DNA of 36,336 nucleotides from Polaromonas sp. (GTDB lineage Bacteria; Pseudomonadota; Gammaproteobacteria; Burkholderiales; Burkholderiaceae_C). The notes below the pieces were generated by a model. It saw nothing but the letters and a program-made list of their open reading frames with translations. It was not told the origin of the DNA and did not search any database. Shown in pieces: positions 1 through 9,477 of this stretch (positions within the stretch are counted from its first letter, which is position 1; each line of letters begins with the position of its first letter). Where the stretch lies: contig JAKFXR010000069.1 in NCBI GenBank assembly GCA_021731285.1, forward strand, positions 1 to 36,336. The letters run 5' to 3'. Made by a program: the position numbers and the translations under genes.

Positions 1-551
1 ATCACCTGAAACCGATTCTCCTCTCCCACAATTTCAAGGTAGTGCGCACGCTCACGAAGCAGCAGTGCCTGGACCACCACCTCGGCGAGTTGAGCCAGGG
101 CTTCGCGCTGGGAAGACGACAGGCGCCGGGCGTCGCGATCAATCACGCACAAGGTACCGAGTCGCTCGCCTTCGGGCATCACAATGGGAGCGCCTGCGTA
201 GAACCGGATGCCCGGATCGCCCGTTACAAGCGGGTTACCCGAAAATCGGGAATCCTTTTGGGCGTCGCTTACTTCCAACAACTCGTCACTTTCAATGGCA
301 TAAGCGCAAAAAGCGATCTCACGGTCTGTCTGAGACACGCCGTCGAGCCCGATGTTGGACTTGAACCATTGCCGCTTGTCGTCGAGCAGGCTGATCAGCG
401 CAATCGGCGTGCCACAGATGGCGCTGGCCATGCGCGCCAGAGAATCAAAAATTGGCTCGGGTCTGGAGTCCATGACGGACAGCAAGCGCAGGCGCGCCAG
501 ACGAACGGCTTCCCGCTCACCCGGATTGCGGAAACTGGCAGAGGCGGTCAT
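1..551 (-). CDS. GAF-domain sensor protein, N-terminal part (cut by window edge)
   Basis: Reading the minus strand from ATG at 551 gives an open frame to the window edge (about 183 residues). Residues ~30-170 read as a GAF domain of the kind found at the N-terminus of GAF/PAS histidine kinases and diguanylate cyclases: 'ALISLLDDKRQWFKS', 'TDREIAFCAYAI', 'DSRFSGNPLVTG', 'RFYAGAPIV' and 'GTLCVIDRDAR' are typical of the family. The last residues ('YLEIVGEENRFQV') could start a helical linker or PAS domain. The start overlaps the stop of the upstream response regulator (ATGA), so the two are translationally coupled and probably act in one signalling pathway. The output domain lies outside the window, so whether it is a kinase or a cyclic-di-GMP enzyme cannot be told. 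Confidence 0.8.
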   Translation of the reverse strand, partial: MTASASFRNPGEREAVRLARLRLLSVMDSRPEPIFDSLARMASAICGTPIALISLLDDKRQWFKSNIGLDGVSQTDREIAFCAYAIESDELLEVSDAQKDSRFSGNPLVTGDPGIRFYAGAPIVMPEGERLGTLCVIDRDARRLSSSQREALAQLAEVVVQALLLRERAHYLEIVGEENRFQV

Positions 552-1678
552 GTCGGGGCGGCGGCCAGCAGTTCCATCACCTCGAGCCCCGGAACAAAGG
601 ACTCACTTGCAAGCTTGTTTTGTTCACCGATCGTCACCCATTCCGTGAGGCCGCGTGCAACTGCCGCTGAACAGCTGATCCCCCACTGAGAACCGCGGGC
701 CTGCCGGCCAAGGGACTTGACCGCCTGCACCGTCTCGCCCACAGCCAGAGTCAGGCTTTGCCCCCCATGCAACGGGTCTTGCAGAGTCAGCAGAGACATC
801 GGACCGGTATGCAGCGAAATCGTCAGACCGGAAAACGCTGGTACTGCTTTTCCAGAATTCGAAGCGCGCGGGCTCGCCACTGATTCCAATGCCGCCTGAA
901 CCATCTTTTGCATGCCAAAAGCCGCGCGCAATGCCAGCAACCGTGTTCGGCCCGCGTCGGAGGCCACAGGTTCGGGAAAAACAGCCAGCAGATCATCACC
1001 CGCCGGCACCAGGTGCTGAGCGCCAAAAAGGTAAAGGGAGTCACTCGCCGCCTGATAAACACGCTGGGTCACGCTGCCTAGCGGGCGGTCAAGCGGCTGG
1101 TGGCGAACGATGGTTTCAAAAAGATTCACAAACAAAACGGTCGCATGGGGGTAGGCCAGTTCGGACTCGTGCCCGGTCTGCTCGACCCAGCGGTCATTGA
1201 GTTCCTGCGCCAAGCGCTTCTCGTAGCGATGCGCCAGCGACTCTTTTTGTTGTTCCAGCGCCGCGATCATCGCGGTTTTTCCGGCCCGGGCAAACTGCAC
1301 ACGCTGCAACTCACGCTTGGAAAGAAGTGTTTCAACAGCCTTCCTCAGTTCAACGGCCCGAAACGGCTTGTGAAGGTAATCGTCAGCGCCCGCTGTCATC
1401 CCCGCGCGCATGTGCGAGCGCTCGGACATGGCCGTCAGCAGGATGACCGGAACGGTGGCAAACGCGGCCTCCTGCTTCAGGGACGCCACCAGTTCATAAC
1501 CGTTCATGCCAGGCATCACCACATCACAGACAACCAGATCGGGCGGCGACTGCCGCGCAAGCTTCAGGCCTTCGGTGCCGTCCTGTGCTTCAACAACCTC
1601 GTAGCCAGCACTGCGCAAAACGGAGCTGGTGAGCAGTCGTTGGGTCGAGTCATCTTCAATCACGAGTATCAAGGGCAT
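548..1678 (-). CDS. Response regulator with receiver domain and degenerate class III cyclase-like C-terminus
   Basis: A 376-residue cytoplasmic two-component protein. Residues 1-120 are a canonical receiver: acidic pocket E8/D9/D10, phospho-acceptor D52 in 'DLVVCDVVMPGMNG', T82, and K104 in 'YLHKPF'. A charged helical linker (~120-170) leads to residues ~178-370, which resemble a class III nucleotide cyclase homology domain: 'ATVLFVNLFETI', 'GDDLLAVFPEP', 'GLTISLHTGPM', 'VGETVQAVKSLGRQA'. The first metal aspartate of the usual 'LF-x-D' is Asn (N185), and the substrate Lys before the GD motif and the Asn/Arg transition-state pair are not recognisable, so I infer a non-catalytic domain. The stop overlaps the next gene's ATG. 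An SD-like GAGG precedes the ATG. The partner kinase is not certain. Confidence 0.8.
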   Translation of the reverse strand: MPLILVIEDDSTQRLLTSSVLRSAGYEVVEAQDGTEGLKLARQSPPDLVVCDVVMPGMNGYELVASLKQEAAFATVPVILLTAMSERSHMRAGMTAGADDYLHKPFRAVELRKAVETLLSKRELQRVQFARAGKTAMIAALEQQKESLAHRYEKRLAQELNDRWVEQTGHESELAYPHATVLFVNLFETIVRHQPLDRPLGSVTQRVYQAASDSLYLFGAQHLVPAGDDLLAVFPEPVASDAGRTRLLALRAAFGMQKMVQAALESVASPRASNSGKAVPAFSGLTISLHTGPMSLLTLQDPLHGGQSLTLAVGETVQAVKSLGRQARGSQWGISCSAAVARGLTEWVTIGEQNKLASESFVPGLEVMELLAAAPT

Positions 1679-1893
1679 GCAAACCTCAGGAGGGAGGACC
1701 AGGCGGTTCTGCCTTGCAGGACCGCGCTCTTATGGACAGATTGAAGCAGGTAAGCCGGGGAATTGATAGTAGGCCCAATACTCAGAGTCCTACCGGCTGT
1801 TCGCTGCTATTGCAAAGCCGACCCCGCCAGAATGCACCGCCAGAGGCAATCAAAGCCGTATCGCCCAGCGCTTGTTCGCAAGGGCAAGCACGT

Positions 1894-3252
1894 TCAACCC
1901 AAACGGCTTAACACGCCCAGCCCTGCAGCCCGGCCGCTGGCAAAACAGGCCGTCAGCAGGTAACCACCCGTGGGCGCTTCCCAGTCCAGCATTTCACCAG
2001 CGCAAAACACCGGGTGCTTGAGGCCTTTAATGGCCTTGAGTTGCAGCGCCGCATCCATGGCCTCAAACATCACCCCGCCGGCGCTACTGATGGCTTCGTC
2101 GATGGGCCGCGCACCGACCACTCGCACCGGCAGGGACTTGATGGCCCGTGCCAATTGCACCGGCTCGTTCATCAGCGGCTTGGGCACAAGCTCATGCAGG
2201 ATCGCCGCCTTGATTCCTTCAATGCCGAGCCGGCTCTTGAGGTGGCTGGACAGCGAGCGGGACCCGCGTGGGTGCCGCACCTCGACCAGCACCTGCTCCG
2301 GCGACTTGTCCGGCAGCAGGTCCAGTGTGAAAGTCGCGCTGCCCTTTGCGGCAATCTCATCGCGCAGCAAGCTGGAGGCGGCATAGACCAGGCTGCCTTC
2401 GACGCCGGTGGCGGTCGCGACAAACTCGCCCTTGCGGCTGAAGCTGCGGCCCTGCGAATCGGTGAAACTGATCGCGACCGACTTGAAGGGCTGACCGGCG
2501 AAGCGGCTGGCAAAGTGCTCTGTCCAGCCCGGTTGCTGCGACGGACCCTGCCCGATCAGTTCCCTGAAAAACTCGCGACGTGTTTCGCCCTGCTCCGCAG
2601 CCGCAATGGCGTGCGGCTCGAATCCCACGTCAAAGCCGCAGTTGGAAGGTCGCAGCGGCGCAACCGACACCTCCCTCGCGGTCAGCAGCGGCACCCAGGC
2701 ACCGTCCGAACCCAGCCGCGCCCAGCTGCCGCCGCCCAGCGCCAGCACCACGGCGTCGGCATGAAAGCTCATCTCTCCCGCCGGGGTGGCAAATCGCAGC
2801 GCGCCAGCGTCGGTCCAGCCCAGCCAGCGGTGCCGCATCGACAACTTCACGCCGGCGGCGCGCAGGCGCTGCAGCCAGGCACGCAGCAGCGGCGCAGCCT
2901 TCATGTCTTTCGGAAACACCCGACCTGAGCTGCCGACAAAAGTTTCCACGCCCAGGTCCCGGGCCCAGGCGCACAACTGCGCCGGTCCGAAAACCGACAG
3001 CAGGGGCTGGATCTGCCCGGCGCGTTCACCATAACGGCTCAGAAAAGCCTCCGGCCCTTCCGAATGCGTGAGATTGAGCCCGCCCTTGCCGGCCAGCAAA
3101 AACTTGCGGCCCACCGAAGGCATGGCGTCAAACAGAACCACCTCCAGCGCCGCGCCGGCGCCGGACAGGACCTCGGCCGCCATCAGGCCGGCCGGGCCGC
3201 CGCCGATGACGGCGACACGTGGGGGAGAAGCAGCAGCGGTTGAATCGTTCAA
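1894..3252 (-). CDS. HI0933/YhiN-like flavoprotein (TIGR03862-type NAD(P)/FAD-dependent oxidoreductase)
   Basis: A 452-residue protein with an N-terminal dinucleotide-binding motif 'VAVIGGGPAGLMAAEVL' followed by 'GRKFLLAGKGGLNLTHSE', a combination diagnostic of the HI0933/YhiN (BaiN-like) family of FAD proteins. 'AVVLALGGGSWARLGSDG' is the second FAD-contacting segment, and the C-terminus 'PVFCAGEMLDWEAPTGGYLL' is the conserved third one. The reaction is unknown for most members; a flavin-dependent reductase role is inference. The frame has an upstream in-frame TGA shortly before 3252, and the only sensible start there is TTG at 3252, about a dozen residues before the GxGxxG motif. It stands alone, 215 bp from the response regulator and 212 bp from the AddA-like gene, the latter gap holding a 17-nt palindromic repeat. 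Confidence 0.88.
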   Translation of the reverse strand: MNDSTAAASPPRVAVIGGGPAGLMAAEVLSGAGAALEVVLFDAMPSVGRKFLLAGKGGLNLTHSEGPEAFLSRYGERAGQIQPLLSVFGPAQLCAWARDLGVETFVGSSGRVFPKDMKAAPLLRAWLQRLRAAGVKLSMRHRWLGWTDAGALRFATPAGEMSFHADAVVLALGGGSWARLGSDGAWVPLLTAREVSVAPLRPSNCGFDVGFEPHAIAAAEQGETRREFFRELIGQGPSQQPGWTEHFASRFAGQPFKSVAISFTDSQGRSFSRKGEFVATATGVEGSLVYAASSLLRDEIAAKGSATFTLDLLPDKSPEQVLVEVRHPRGSRSLSSHLKSRLGIEGIKAAILHELVPKPLMNEPVQLARAIKSLPVRVVGARPIDEAISSAGGVMFEAMDAALQLKAIKGLKHPVFCAGEMLDWEAPTGGYLLTACFASGRAAGLGVLSRLG

Positions 3253-3292
3253 GGCGGGTGTCCGGAAATGAGGTCAGCAGCCACTGCACGTT

Positions 3293-3309
3293 ACTATCAT
3301 TTTGATAGC
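3293..3309. repeat. 17-nt palindromic repeat, copy 1
   Basis: ACTAT-CATTTTG-ATAGC, a copy of the GCTAT-N7-ATAGC family with one changed base at the 5' end; CTATCA/TGATAG form a 6-bp stem. It lies in the 212-bp spacer between the flavoprotein and the AddA-like gene. Confidence 0.6.
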
Positions 3310-3464
3310 TAATTGTGCGCGCCCGGAAAGGGCCGGAGGCTAAAAAAGTCGTGGAAAATGGGATTGACACAGGCATGAGCCCTGGTCGGCATGCGTCAAT
3401 TATCACAGGCTGCACCTTGCCGGCACGCGCCATGCCGACATGGGACTGCGAGCGCTTTGACAAA

Positions 3465-6400
3465 TCAGGAAACTTCGACCACCGTTCCCCGCCCCGTCAG
3501 GAAAGCCGCCTTCACCGGCGCACCGGGGTAAATCAGCTGGACGGCCGCACGGTAGTCCTGCAACTGGACCACCAGCGCAGGCTGCAACTCCGGCGCCACG
3601 GCCGATTTGTAGTCGAGCACCCACCAGTGGCCTTCATGGCCCGCATCCTTGCGCTGCACCAGGCGGTCCAGACGCAAGTCTTTCCCTGCGTAGACAAGGC
3701 CGACTTCGTTGCCCTGCCAGGCCACGGCATGCGGGCTCCAGGCCCAGGCGCCCTCGCCCGCCAGAATGCGCCTGGCAAGTCCGGCAGCTTCGGCCGCCTG
3801 CGCCGGGCTCAGACGGAACTCGCGCGCCGCGGCCCTGATCTGCAGGTCTGACAGTGCACCGCCCCACTCCAGCAGGCGGTGCATGGCCTTGCCGATGCGC
3901 GCCTTCAGCGAGTCTTCGTCCACCCGCTCCCCGGCAGGCGCAGCGGGCGTGAAGGCTTCGGGCAATTCTGGCAGCTCGGGCAAATAAAACACGCCGCTGT
4001 CCGCCAGGTCCGGCCGCGCCGCGGCGGATTCATCGGCCACCGGTGCAGGCAACTCACCCACCCCTGCCTGCAGGCGCTGCCACCAGCTTTCGGTAGTGAC
4101 GCGGTGCGGTTCTATGGAGGAGATCACCAGCGTATGGCGCGCTCGCGTCAGCGCCACATACAAGGCGTTGAGTTCTTCGCGCTTGCGGGCGGCCAACTCG
4201 CTGGCCAGCGTGTCGGCGGCGCAAGCCGGCGGACGGCTTTCGCTGACCAGGAAAACAAACTTGCGCGGCTCGGTCGCCTCGCCGGGCCAGTCGACCAGCA
4301 CACCCATGCTGTCGGCATTGCGCTCTACGATATCGGTGTCCAGCAACAGCACGGCTTCGGCTTCGAGGCCCTTGGCGCCGTGGATGGTCAGCAGCCGGAC
4401 CGCCTCGCTGCTGACCGCAGCCGGCGCCTGGGTGCCACCGGCCTTGAGTGCGCGCACAAAGCCGTAGGGCGTGGCGTAACGCCCGCCGTCAAGTGCCAGC
4501 GAAACCTCGAGCAATGCACGCAGGTTGGCCAGCACCGCGCTGCGCTGCGCCGCCGGCGCCGCGGCGCCAAAACGTGCCAGCACGTCACCGTCGTCGTAAA
4601 TGCCCTGCAGCGCATCGTGCGGCGGCAGGCGGTCCAGCCAGCCCTTCCATTTGGTTAAAACAGGCCCCAGCCCTTTCAGATCGGGCGCGAGCAGCTCCTC
4701 TTTTTGTAGCAGGTCGTACCACGACCGATGGTGCTCGCGCTGCAGCAGCGCCAGTTGCACCAGGCAATCGTCAGCCAGCCCGAACAGCGGCGAGCGCAAT
4801 GCGCGCGCCAATGACAGGTCGTGCTGCGGCGACACCAACACGTCGAACAGCGCCACCACATCCAGCACTTCGCAACAGGCTATCAGCTCGGTTTTCTCAC
4901 CCACCTGCGCAGGGATGTGCAGCGCGCGCAGCTCGTCCTGCAGCGGCAGCAGGCCGGCGCGCTTGCGCGAGAGGACCATCACGTCCTGCGGCCTGAGGCC
5001 ACCTGCTACCTGTTCTGAAATCCACGCCGCGGCCTGGCGGGCCTCACGCGTGCGCAGGGTTTCTTCGGGCAGCTCGCGCGGCGTCGTCAGGCTGTCGCGC
5101 CAGCCGGCGGCCAGCGGCGAAGCCTCTTCTTCGTCCTTGTTGCGCGGGATGGGCGGCAACCGGCCCACGGCGCCGGCCAGGCCCGAGGCCGTGGTGTGTT
5201 CGCGAAAGCCCTCGTACGCGTCGGTTTCACGCGCTGTGGCCATGACCGAGTTGACGGTGTCGATCACCGCTTCGGCGTTGCGCCGGGTGTGGTCGCAACT
5301 GAGCAAATCGCCGCCCAGGCCGTGCACCACAAAAGCCTGCGCGGCACGGAACACCTGCGGCTCGGCACGGCGGAAGCGGTAAATGCTTTGTTTGGGGTCG
5401 CCCACCAGGAACACGCTGGGCGCGCTGCCCGCACCCGAGTAGCCAATGAGCCAGGCGTACAGCGCCTGCCACTGCAGCGGGTTGGTGTCCTGGAACTCGT
5501 CGATCATCAAGTGCCGGATGCGCGCGTCCAGCCGCTCCTGCACCCAGCCCGACAGCACCGGGTCGGCCAACATCAGCAGCGCGGCGCGTTCGACGTCGTT
5601 CATGTCGACCCAGCCGCGGTCACGCTTCAAGGCGGTGAACTGGGCGATCAGCACGCGCGTCAGGCGCGCCATGCGCTGCTGGTACAGCCAGGCATCGTGC
5701 TGCTGGCGGGCACGGCACAGCGCAGCCAGTTCCGGTGCAGCTTCCTGAGCCGCAGCAAACTTGACGAGGTTATTGTTCAACCGGTCTTCATCTGCAACAA
5801 AAAACGCTTTGCGCAGCATGTCGCAGCGAAGGGCCAGATCCTCGGTCTCGAATGCTGCTATCACCGCAGCCGCAGCCTTCTGAGGCGTCTTGTTCGTCTC
5901 TTTGCCCAGTTGTGCCGCACGGGCGAGCCAAGTCTGCCGTACTCCGGAGCCGACCAGTGAATGCTCGGGGGACGGAAGCCCGGCGAACTCCGGGAACAAG
6001 GCAGCAAAGGGCTGCACCGAGGCGTCGATCACGCCTTTCTCATCAGCCAGCGTGAACTCGGTGCGTTTGTCGAGCGCGGCCTGCAAGGCCTTGTCGGCCT
6101 GGAAACGCCCATACGCCAACACCACCGCTTCAAAGTCGGCCTTGAGCGATGTATCAGCCGCGACGGCCGCGTAAAACCGCCGCCACACCAGCGCGCGCGC
6201 CGGCGCGTCGTCTTCCAGCAGCTCGTAGTTCACCGGCAGCTCCAGGCGCTGCAACACCGTCACCGGCGCGCTGCGCAAGAGGGCTGCAAACCAGCTGTGG
6301 AAAGTGCGGATCTGCACCGAGCGGCCGCTGGCCAGAATGGATCGGTATAAATTTGACAGCTGCTCGCGCACGGCCTGCGCGGATTGCAGGCCTTTTCGGC

Positions 6401-6740
6401 TTGAAAAATCGACCCGAACTCCGCGTAATTCCAGTTCGCGCTGCAAGGTGGCGTCCTCGGCGTGGGCAAAGGCTTTGAGCCATTCGTCCAGGCGTTCGCG
6501 CATTTCGCCGGCGGCTTTTTTGGTGAAGGTGATCGCCAGGATCTCGTGTGGCAACACCTGCTGCCCCGGTGCGGCCGTGGCACCGTCGAGCAAGGCCCGC
6601 ACGATGCGTGATACCAGCATCCAGGTCTTGCCGGCGCCGGCGCAGGCCTCGACCGCCACGCTGCGGCGCGGGTCGCAGGCGATGGCGTAGAAGGCGTCGG
6701 CGGAGACCGGCTCGCCGTTGCATTCGTAGGCGGCGTTCAT
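3465..6740 (-). CDS. AddA-like UvrD-family helicase/exonuclease
   Basis: A 1091-residue superfamily 1A helicase-nuclease that would process DNA double-strand ends for RecA recombination, acting with the next-door AddB-like subunit. Visible motifs: Walker A 'EACAGAGKT' at residues 31-39, 'AITFTKKAAGEMRERL' (Ia), 'LMIDEFQDTNPLQW' (II, DEFQ box), 'DPKQSIYRFRRA' (III), 'LLTIHGAKGLEAEAVLL' (V) and 'NALYVALTRARHTLV' (VI). The C-terminus has a RecB-type nuclease core: 'DLRLDRLV', 'WWVLDYKSA' and 'QLQDYRAA'. ATG at 6740 overlaps the stop of the AddB-like gene (ATGA), so both are made from one message; this start puts motif I at its usual distance. In betaproteobacteria this pair often stands in for RecBCD. 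A decayed 17-nt palindrome (6344-6360) is embedded around residues 127-133. Confidence 0.9.
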   Translation of the reverse strand: MNAAYECNGEPVSADAFYAIACDPRRSVAVEACAGAGKTWMLVSRIVRALLDGATAAPGQQVLPHEILAITFTKKAAGEMRERLDEWLKAFAHAEDATLQRELELRGVRVDFSSRKGLQSAQAVREQLSNLYRSILASGRSVQIRTFHSWFAALLRSAPVTVLQRLELPVNYELLEDDAPARALVWRRFYAAVAADTSLKADFEAVVLAYGRFQADKALQAALDKRTEFTLADEKGVIDASVQPFAALFPEFAGLPSPEHSLVGSGVRQTWLARAAQLGKETNKTPQKAAAAVIAAFETEDLALRCDMLRKAFFVADEDRLNNNLVKFAAAQEAAPELAALCRARQQHDAWLYQQRMARLTRVLIAQFTALKRDRGWVDMNDVERAALLMLADPVLSGWVQERLDARIRHLMIDEFQDTNPLQWQALYAWLIGYSGAGSAPSVFLVGDPKQSIYRFRRAEPQVFRAAQAFVVHGLGGDLLSCDHTRRNAEAVIDTVNSVMATARETDAYEGFREHTTASGLAGAVGRLPPIPRNKDEEEASPLAAGWRDSLTTPRELPEETLRTREARQAAAWISEQVAGGLRPQDVMVLSRKRAGLLPLQDELRALHIPAQVGEKTELIACCEVLDVVALFDVLVSPQHDLSLARALRSPLFGLADDCLVQLALLQREHHRSWYDLLQKEELLAPDLKGLGPVLTKWKGWLDRLPPHDALQGIYDDGDVLARFGAAAPAAQRSAVLANLRALLEVSLALDGGRYATPYGFVRALKAGGTQAPAAVSSEAVRLLTIHGAKGLEAEAVLLLDTDIVERNADSMGVLVDWPGEATEPRKFVFLVSESRPPACAADTLASELAARKREELNALYVALTRARHTLVISSIEPHRVTTESWWQRLQAGVGELPAPVADESAAARPDLADSGVFYLPELPELPEAFTPAAPAGERVDEDSLKARIGKAMHRLLEWGGALSDLQIRAAAREFRLSPAQAAEAAGLARRILAGEGAWAWSPHAVAWQGNEVGLVYAGKDLRLDRLVQRKDAGHEGHWWVLDYKSAVAPELQPALVVQLQDYRAAVQLIYPGAPVKAAFLTGRGTVVEVS
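6344..6360. repeat. 17-nt palindromic repeat, decayed copy inside the AddA-like gene
   Basis: GGTAT-AAATTTG-ACAGC matches the GCTAT-N7-ATAGC family at all but two arm bases and is followed by TGCTCGCGC, as at other copies. It is read in frame as part of the AddA-like protein. Identification as a repeat is tentative because of the decay. Confidence 0.35.
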
Positions 6741-9298
6741 GACCAGAAGTCCTTGCGGCACAAGCCGCGGGCCGCGCAATAGTCACAGGCCTTGCCCTCG
6801 CCCAGCGCCGGCAATTGGGCGCCGCGCTCAATGCGCGCCATATCGGTCAGGATGCTGTCGATGAGTTCGTCGCGCAGGTCAACGATGTCGGGCTGTTCAT
6901 AGGTCTTGGTGGGCTCTTTTTCGCCGACATTGACATAGGCCGCGGCCAATGTGTCGTCGCTCATCAGGGCAGCGTAGAAAGCAAGCTGCGTGTCTTCCTG
7001 GCCGTTCTTGATGCGCTCGCTCGTGGTCGTGCGCGGCTCGGTTTTGTAGTCGATCACCAGGGCGTGTCCATCGGGCTGGCGGTCAACGCGGTCCAGCTGG
7101 CCGAGCAGCGTCAGCGTACCGACGGGCACTTCGCGCCAGGATTCGGCTTCGTCAAATACCGCGCCGCTGGCCTCATGTTCGGCCAGCCATTTCAAATAGC
7201 CCTCGCGCACGCCGGGCCAGGCTGCGGCAAAAGGCAAAAACTCGCTGTCGCTGAGCGCCAGCTCCTGCGTGGCGCGCTCGGACGCTATATTTATCATAGC
7301 TACCCGCGCTGATAGGTCGGGGGTTGGCGCCGCTTTGAGCGCATCATGAAAATGCCGTAACAGGCTGTGCAGCCAGTTGCCGAAGTCGCGCTTGCCCAGT
7401 TCGCTTTCGAGTTCTTCGGGCTCCTGCAGCCGGAGCTGGCGCAGCGCAAAAAACCGGTAAGGGCAACGCCGCAAGTCCTCATAGGCGCTGGCCGACAGCC
7501 GGGTAACCGGCAAGGCCTCGCCGGTTGGAAAAGGATGCGGCGTGGATTGTGTGGCCACGGCGCGAAGGCTGCGGGGGTCGTTGGCCATGCGCTGTTCCGC
7601 ATCCTCGTCCTGGTCCAGCAGCAGTTCCTGCACGAATCCGCTGGGAATCAGATGTTCGCCCGATTCACTGGTGCGCCACAGCACATCGAGATGCGGTATG
7701 TGCAGGGCATAGTGCCAGGCCTGGCGTTGGGCAGCGGCAAGCGCTTCCCGCGATGGCAGGCCCAGCAATTCGCGTTGGGTGGGGGTCCAGGGGCCGGCAG
7801 GTTCCGGCGACACCGGCAGGCGGATCTCATCGCAGCCGGGCAACACCACAGCCTGCATGGGCCGGCCCAGCAATTGCGGCAGCGGCAAGATGACCACCTG
7901 TTCTGCGGGCGGATGCACAGGGGAAAACTTGCCACCTTCCAGCGCCTGGTTGGCCCACTGCGTGAAGTCATGCAGCCGCATCACGGGTGATGCTTCGAAC
8001 TCGGTCTCGGCGCCTTCATGCAGGCGCAGCACGTCCAGCACCGTCTGCCCGGCCTCGTCCTGCACCAGCGCATCCCACTGCCCGGCGGATTGCAGCAAGG
8101 TGCGCAGGTCGCGCAGCCACATTGCCAGCGGGCGGGCGCGGGCGAAAGGGCCGCGCCATATATTTACTTTGCGCGCCAAGGGTCCGGTTGCTGCAAACGC
8201 TGGCGGCAAGATGGCTTCTTCTTGAAAGTTCGGCAGGTCACGCCAGGCACGCACGCCGGTCTTGCGCAGCTCGGTTTCGGCGGCGGTGACCAGAGCGGCG
8301 TCAAATGCCGGTGCGTTTTTCAGCCAGTCCAGCACGGCATCCGTCGATGCATCCCAGGTCATGGAACGCAGCAGGCTCATCAGGCTGGCGGCGGCGCGCG
8401 TTGTTGAGAGCTTCCAGCCGGTTTCATCACGCATGGCGATGCCGCGCTCGGCCAGCATGGCGCCGACACGGCGGGTGCGCTGCCGGTCCTGCGCGATCAA
8501 GGCGACCGGGCTGCGGCCTTGCGCCAGATGCGCCAGCACGCAGGCAGCGGCGCGGCCGGCTTCGTCTTCGGCGTCTTGCGCAATGTGCAGCGCGGGTGCT
8601 GCGCATGGCCCTTCGAGCGAAAGGCACAGCGGGATGGAAACCGCCCGGTCGCCGAAATGCACCTTGAGGGCTTCGCTAAGCGGGTCGGCCTGGAAGCCTT
8701 CCAGCACGGCGAACAGCTGCAGTTCCGCCTGGAAAAGGCGGTCTGTGGGATAGGAAGAGGCCGCTGCCCAGGCCAGCGCAATGCGCCCCACGGCGGCCTC
8801 GAGTGCCAGCACCGGCGAGTCCAGGCCCGCACCCAGCGTCATCGCCAGCCGCTCGCTCCAGGCTCGGCGCGCGCCCGGCACGACGGCAGCGGCCACGCCG
8901 GCCAGGCTCCAGGCCGCCTCGACCAGCCGGCCGGACAGCGCATCCTGCTGGGCGCCCAGACCCGCCCGGTTCAACAATGAAGCGGCCGTCAACATGTCGA
9001 CCGCCACATCCATGCGCAAGTCGTCCCCCGATGGCAGGTACAGGCCCAGCGTACCGCCCAGACCACTGGCCCAGTTCATGGTGGTTTCAAAACGGGGAAC
9101 AAAAAACGTCTCGCCCGCCTGCGCAGCCCAGGCACGGCGCGCCTGCTGGATCAACTGGGCATAAGGCAGCAGCACCACAGCCTCAGCCGGGTGAACGCCG
9201 CGTGCCTGCACCACGCCTGCGAGGCGGCCCATGGCCTGCTGCCAGCACAGCGAATCGGGTGCCGACAATACTGCGTCAGAGGTCGGTGCGGGGGACAT
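6737..9298 (-). CDS. AddB-like PD-(D/E)XK nuclease / inactivated helicase subunit
   Basis: An 853-residue protein, the probable partner of the AddA-like helicase. The N-terminal two-thirds is the diverged, ATPase-inactive helicase fold typical of AddB ('VVLLPYAQLIQQARRAW', 'SPVALIAQDRQRTRRVGAML', 'AVVLPGCDEIRLP'). The C-terminal ~200 residues are a RecB-like nuclease: 'SAYEDLRRCPYRFFALRQL', 'LLGQLDRVD' and 'HALVIDYKTEPR'. Four cysteines in the AddB arrangement, one in 'RRCPYRFF' and three in 'CDYCAARGLC' near the end, suggest the [4Fe-4S] staple of AddB nucleases. I chose ATG at 9298; longer in-frame starts would add 18 atypical residues. It is the first gene of a two-gene operon (4-nt overlap). 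A 17-nt palindrome (7284-7300) is inserted in frame around residues 667-672. Confidence 0.85.
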   Translation of the reverse strand: MSPAPTSDAVLSAPDSLCWQQAMGRLAGVVQARGVHPAEAVVLLPYAQLIQQARRAWAAQAGETFFVPRFETTMNWASGLGGTLGLYLPSGDDLRMDVAVDMLTAASLLNRAGLGAQQDALSGRLVEAAWSLAGVAAAVVPGARRAWSERLAMTLGAGLDSPVLALEAAVGRIALAWAAASSYPTDRLFQAELQLFAVLEGFQADPLSEALKVHFGDRAVSIPLCLSLEGPCAAPALHIAQDAEDEAGRAAACVLAHLAQGRSPVALIAQDRQRTRRVGAMLAERGIAMRDETGWKLSTTRAAASLMSLLRSMTWDASTDAVLDWLKNAPAFDAALVTAAETELRKTGVRAWRDLPNFQEEAILPPAFAATGPLARKVNIWRGPFARARPLAMWLRDLRTLLQSAGQWDALVQDEAGQTVLDVLRLHEGAETEFEASPVMRLHDFTQWANQALEGGKFSPVHPPAEQVVILPLPQLLGRPMQAVVLPGCDEIRLPVSPEPAGPWTPTQRELLGLPSREALAAAQRQAWHYALHIPHLDVLWRTSESGEHLIPSGFVQELLLDQDEDAEQRMANDPRSLRAVATQSTPHPFPTGEALPVTRLSASAYEDLRRCPYRFFALRQLRLQEPEELESELGKRDFGNWLHSLLRHFHDALKAAPTPDLSARVAMINIASERATQELALSDSEFLPFAAAWPGVREGYLKWLAEHEASGAVFDEAESWREVPVGTLTLLGQLDRVDRQPDGHALVIDYKTEPRTTTSERIKNGQEDTQLAFYAALMSDDTLAAAYVNVGEKEPTKTYEQPDIVDLRDELIDSILTDMARIERGAQLPALGEGKACDYCAARGLCRKDFWS
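7284..7300. repeat. 17-nt palindromic repeat, copy 2, in frame inside the AddB-like gene
   Basis: GCTAT-ATTTATC-ATAGC, perfect 5-bp arms, followed by TACCCGCGCTGATAGG, an extension similar to other copies. It is translated without a stop or frameshift as part of an apparent linker ('DLSARVAMINIAS') between conserved segments of the nuclease. Confidence 0.65.
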
Positions 9299-9363
9299 AC
9301 AGAGGATTTGGGGAAGGAAGTTCGCCAGAATGGATGTGACCGGAAGCCCCAAATTGAATAATC

Positions 9364-9380
9364 GCTATCGGGGCCATAGC
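9364..9380. repeat. 17-nt palindromic repeat, copy 3
   Basis: GCTAT-CGGGGCC-ATAGC with perfect 5-bp arms, in the divergent spacer between the AddB-like gene and trxA; followed by TCCCGCGCG like other copies. Confidence 0.6.
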
Positions 9381-9477
9381 TCCCGCGCGCCCGACCCAGC
9401 CACTTGCTTTCTGCCACAATGACTGCAACTTTAGCCGTACCGTATCGTAACCATCCCAACCAGACAAAGGAGCCGCC

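Noticed and set aside
1679..1893. Possible small gene in the spacer after the flavoprotein
   Set aside because: Short frames only, without ribosome site or recognisable content; no hairpin terminator or RNA gene seen.
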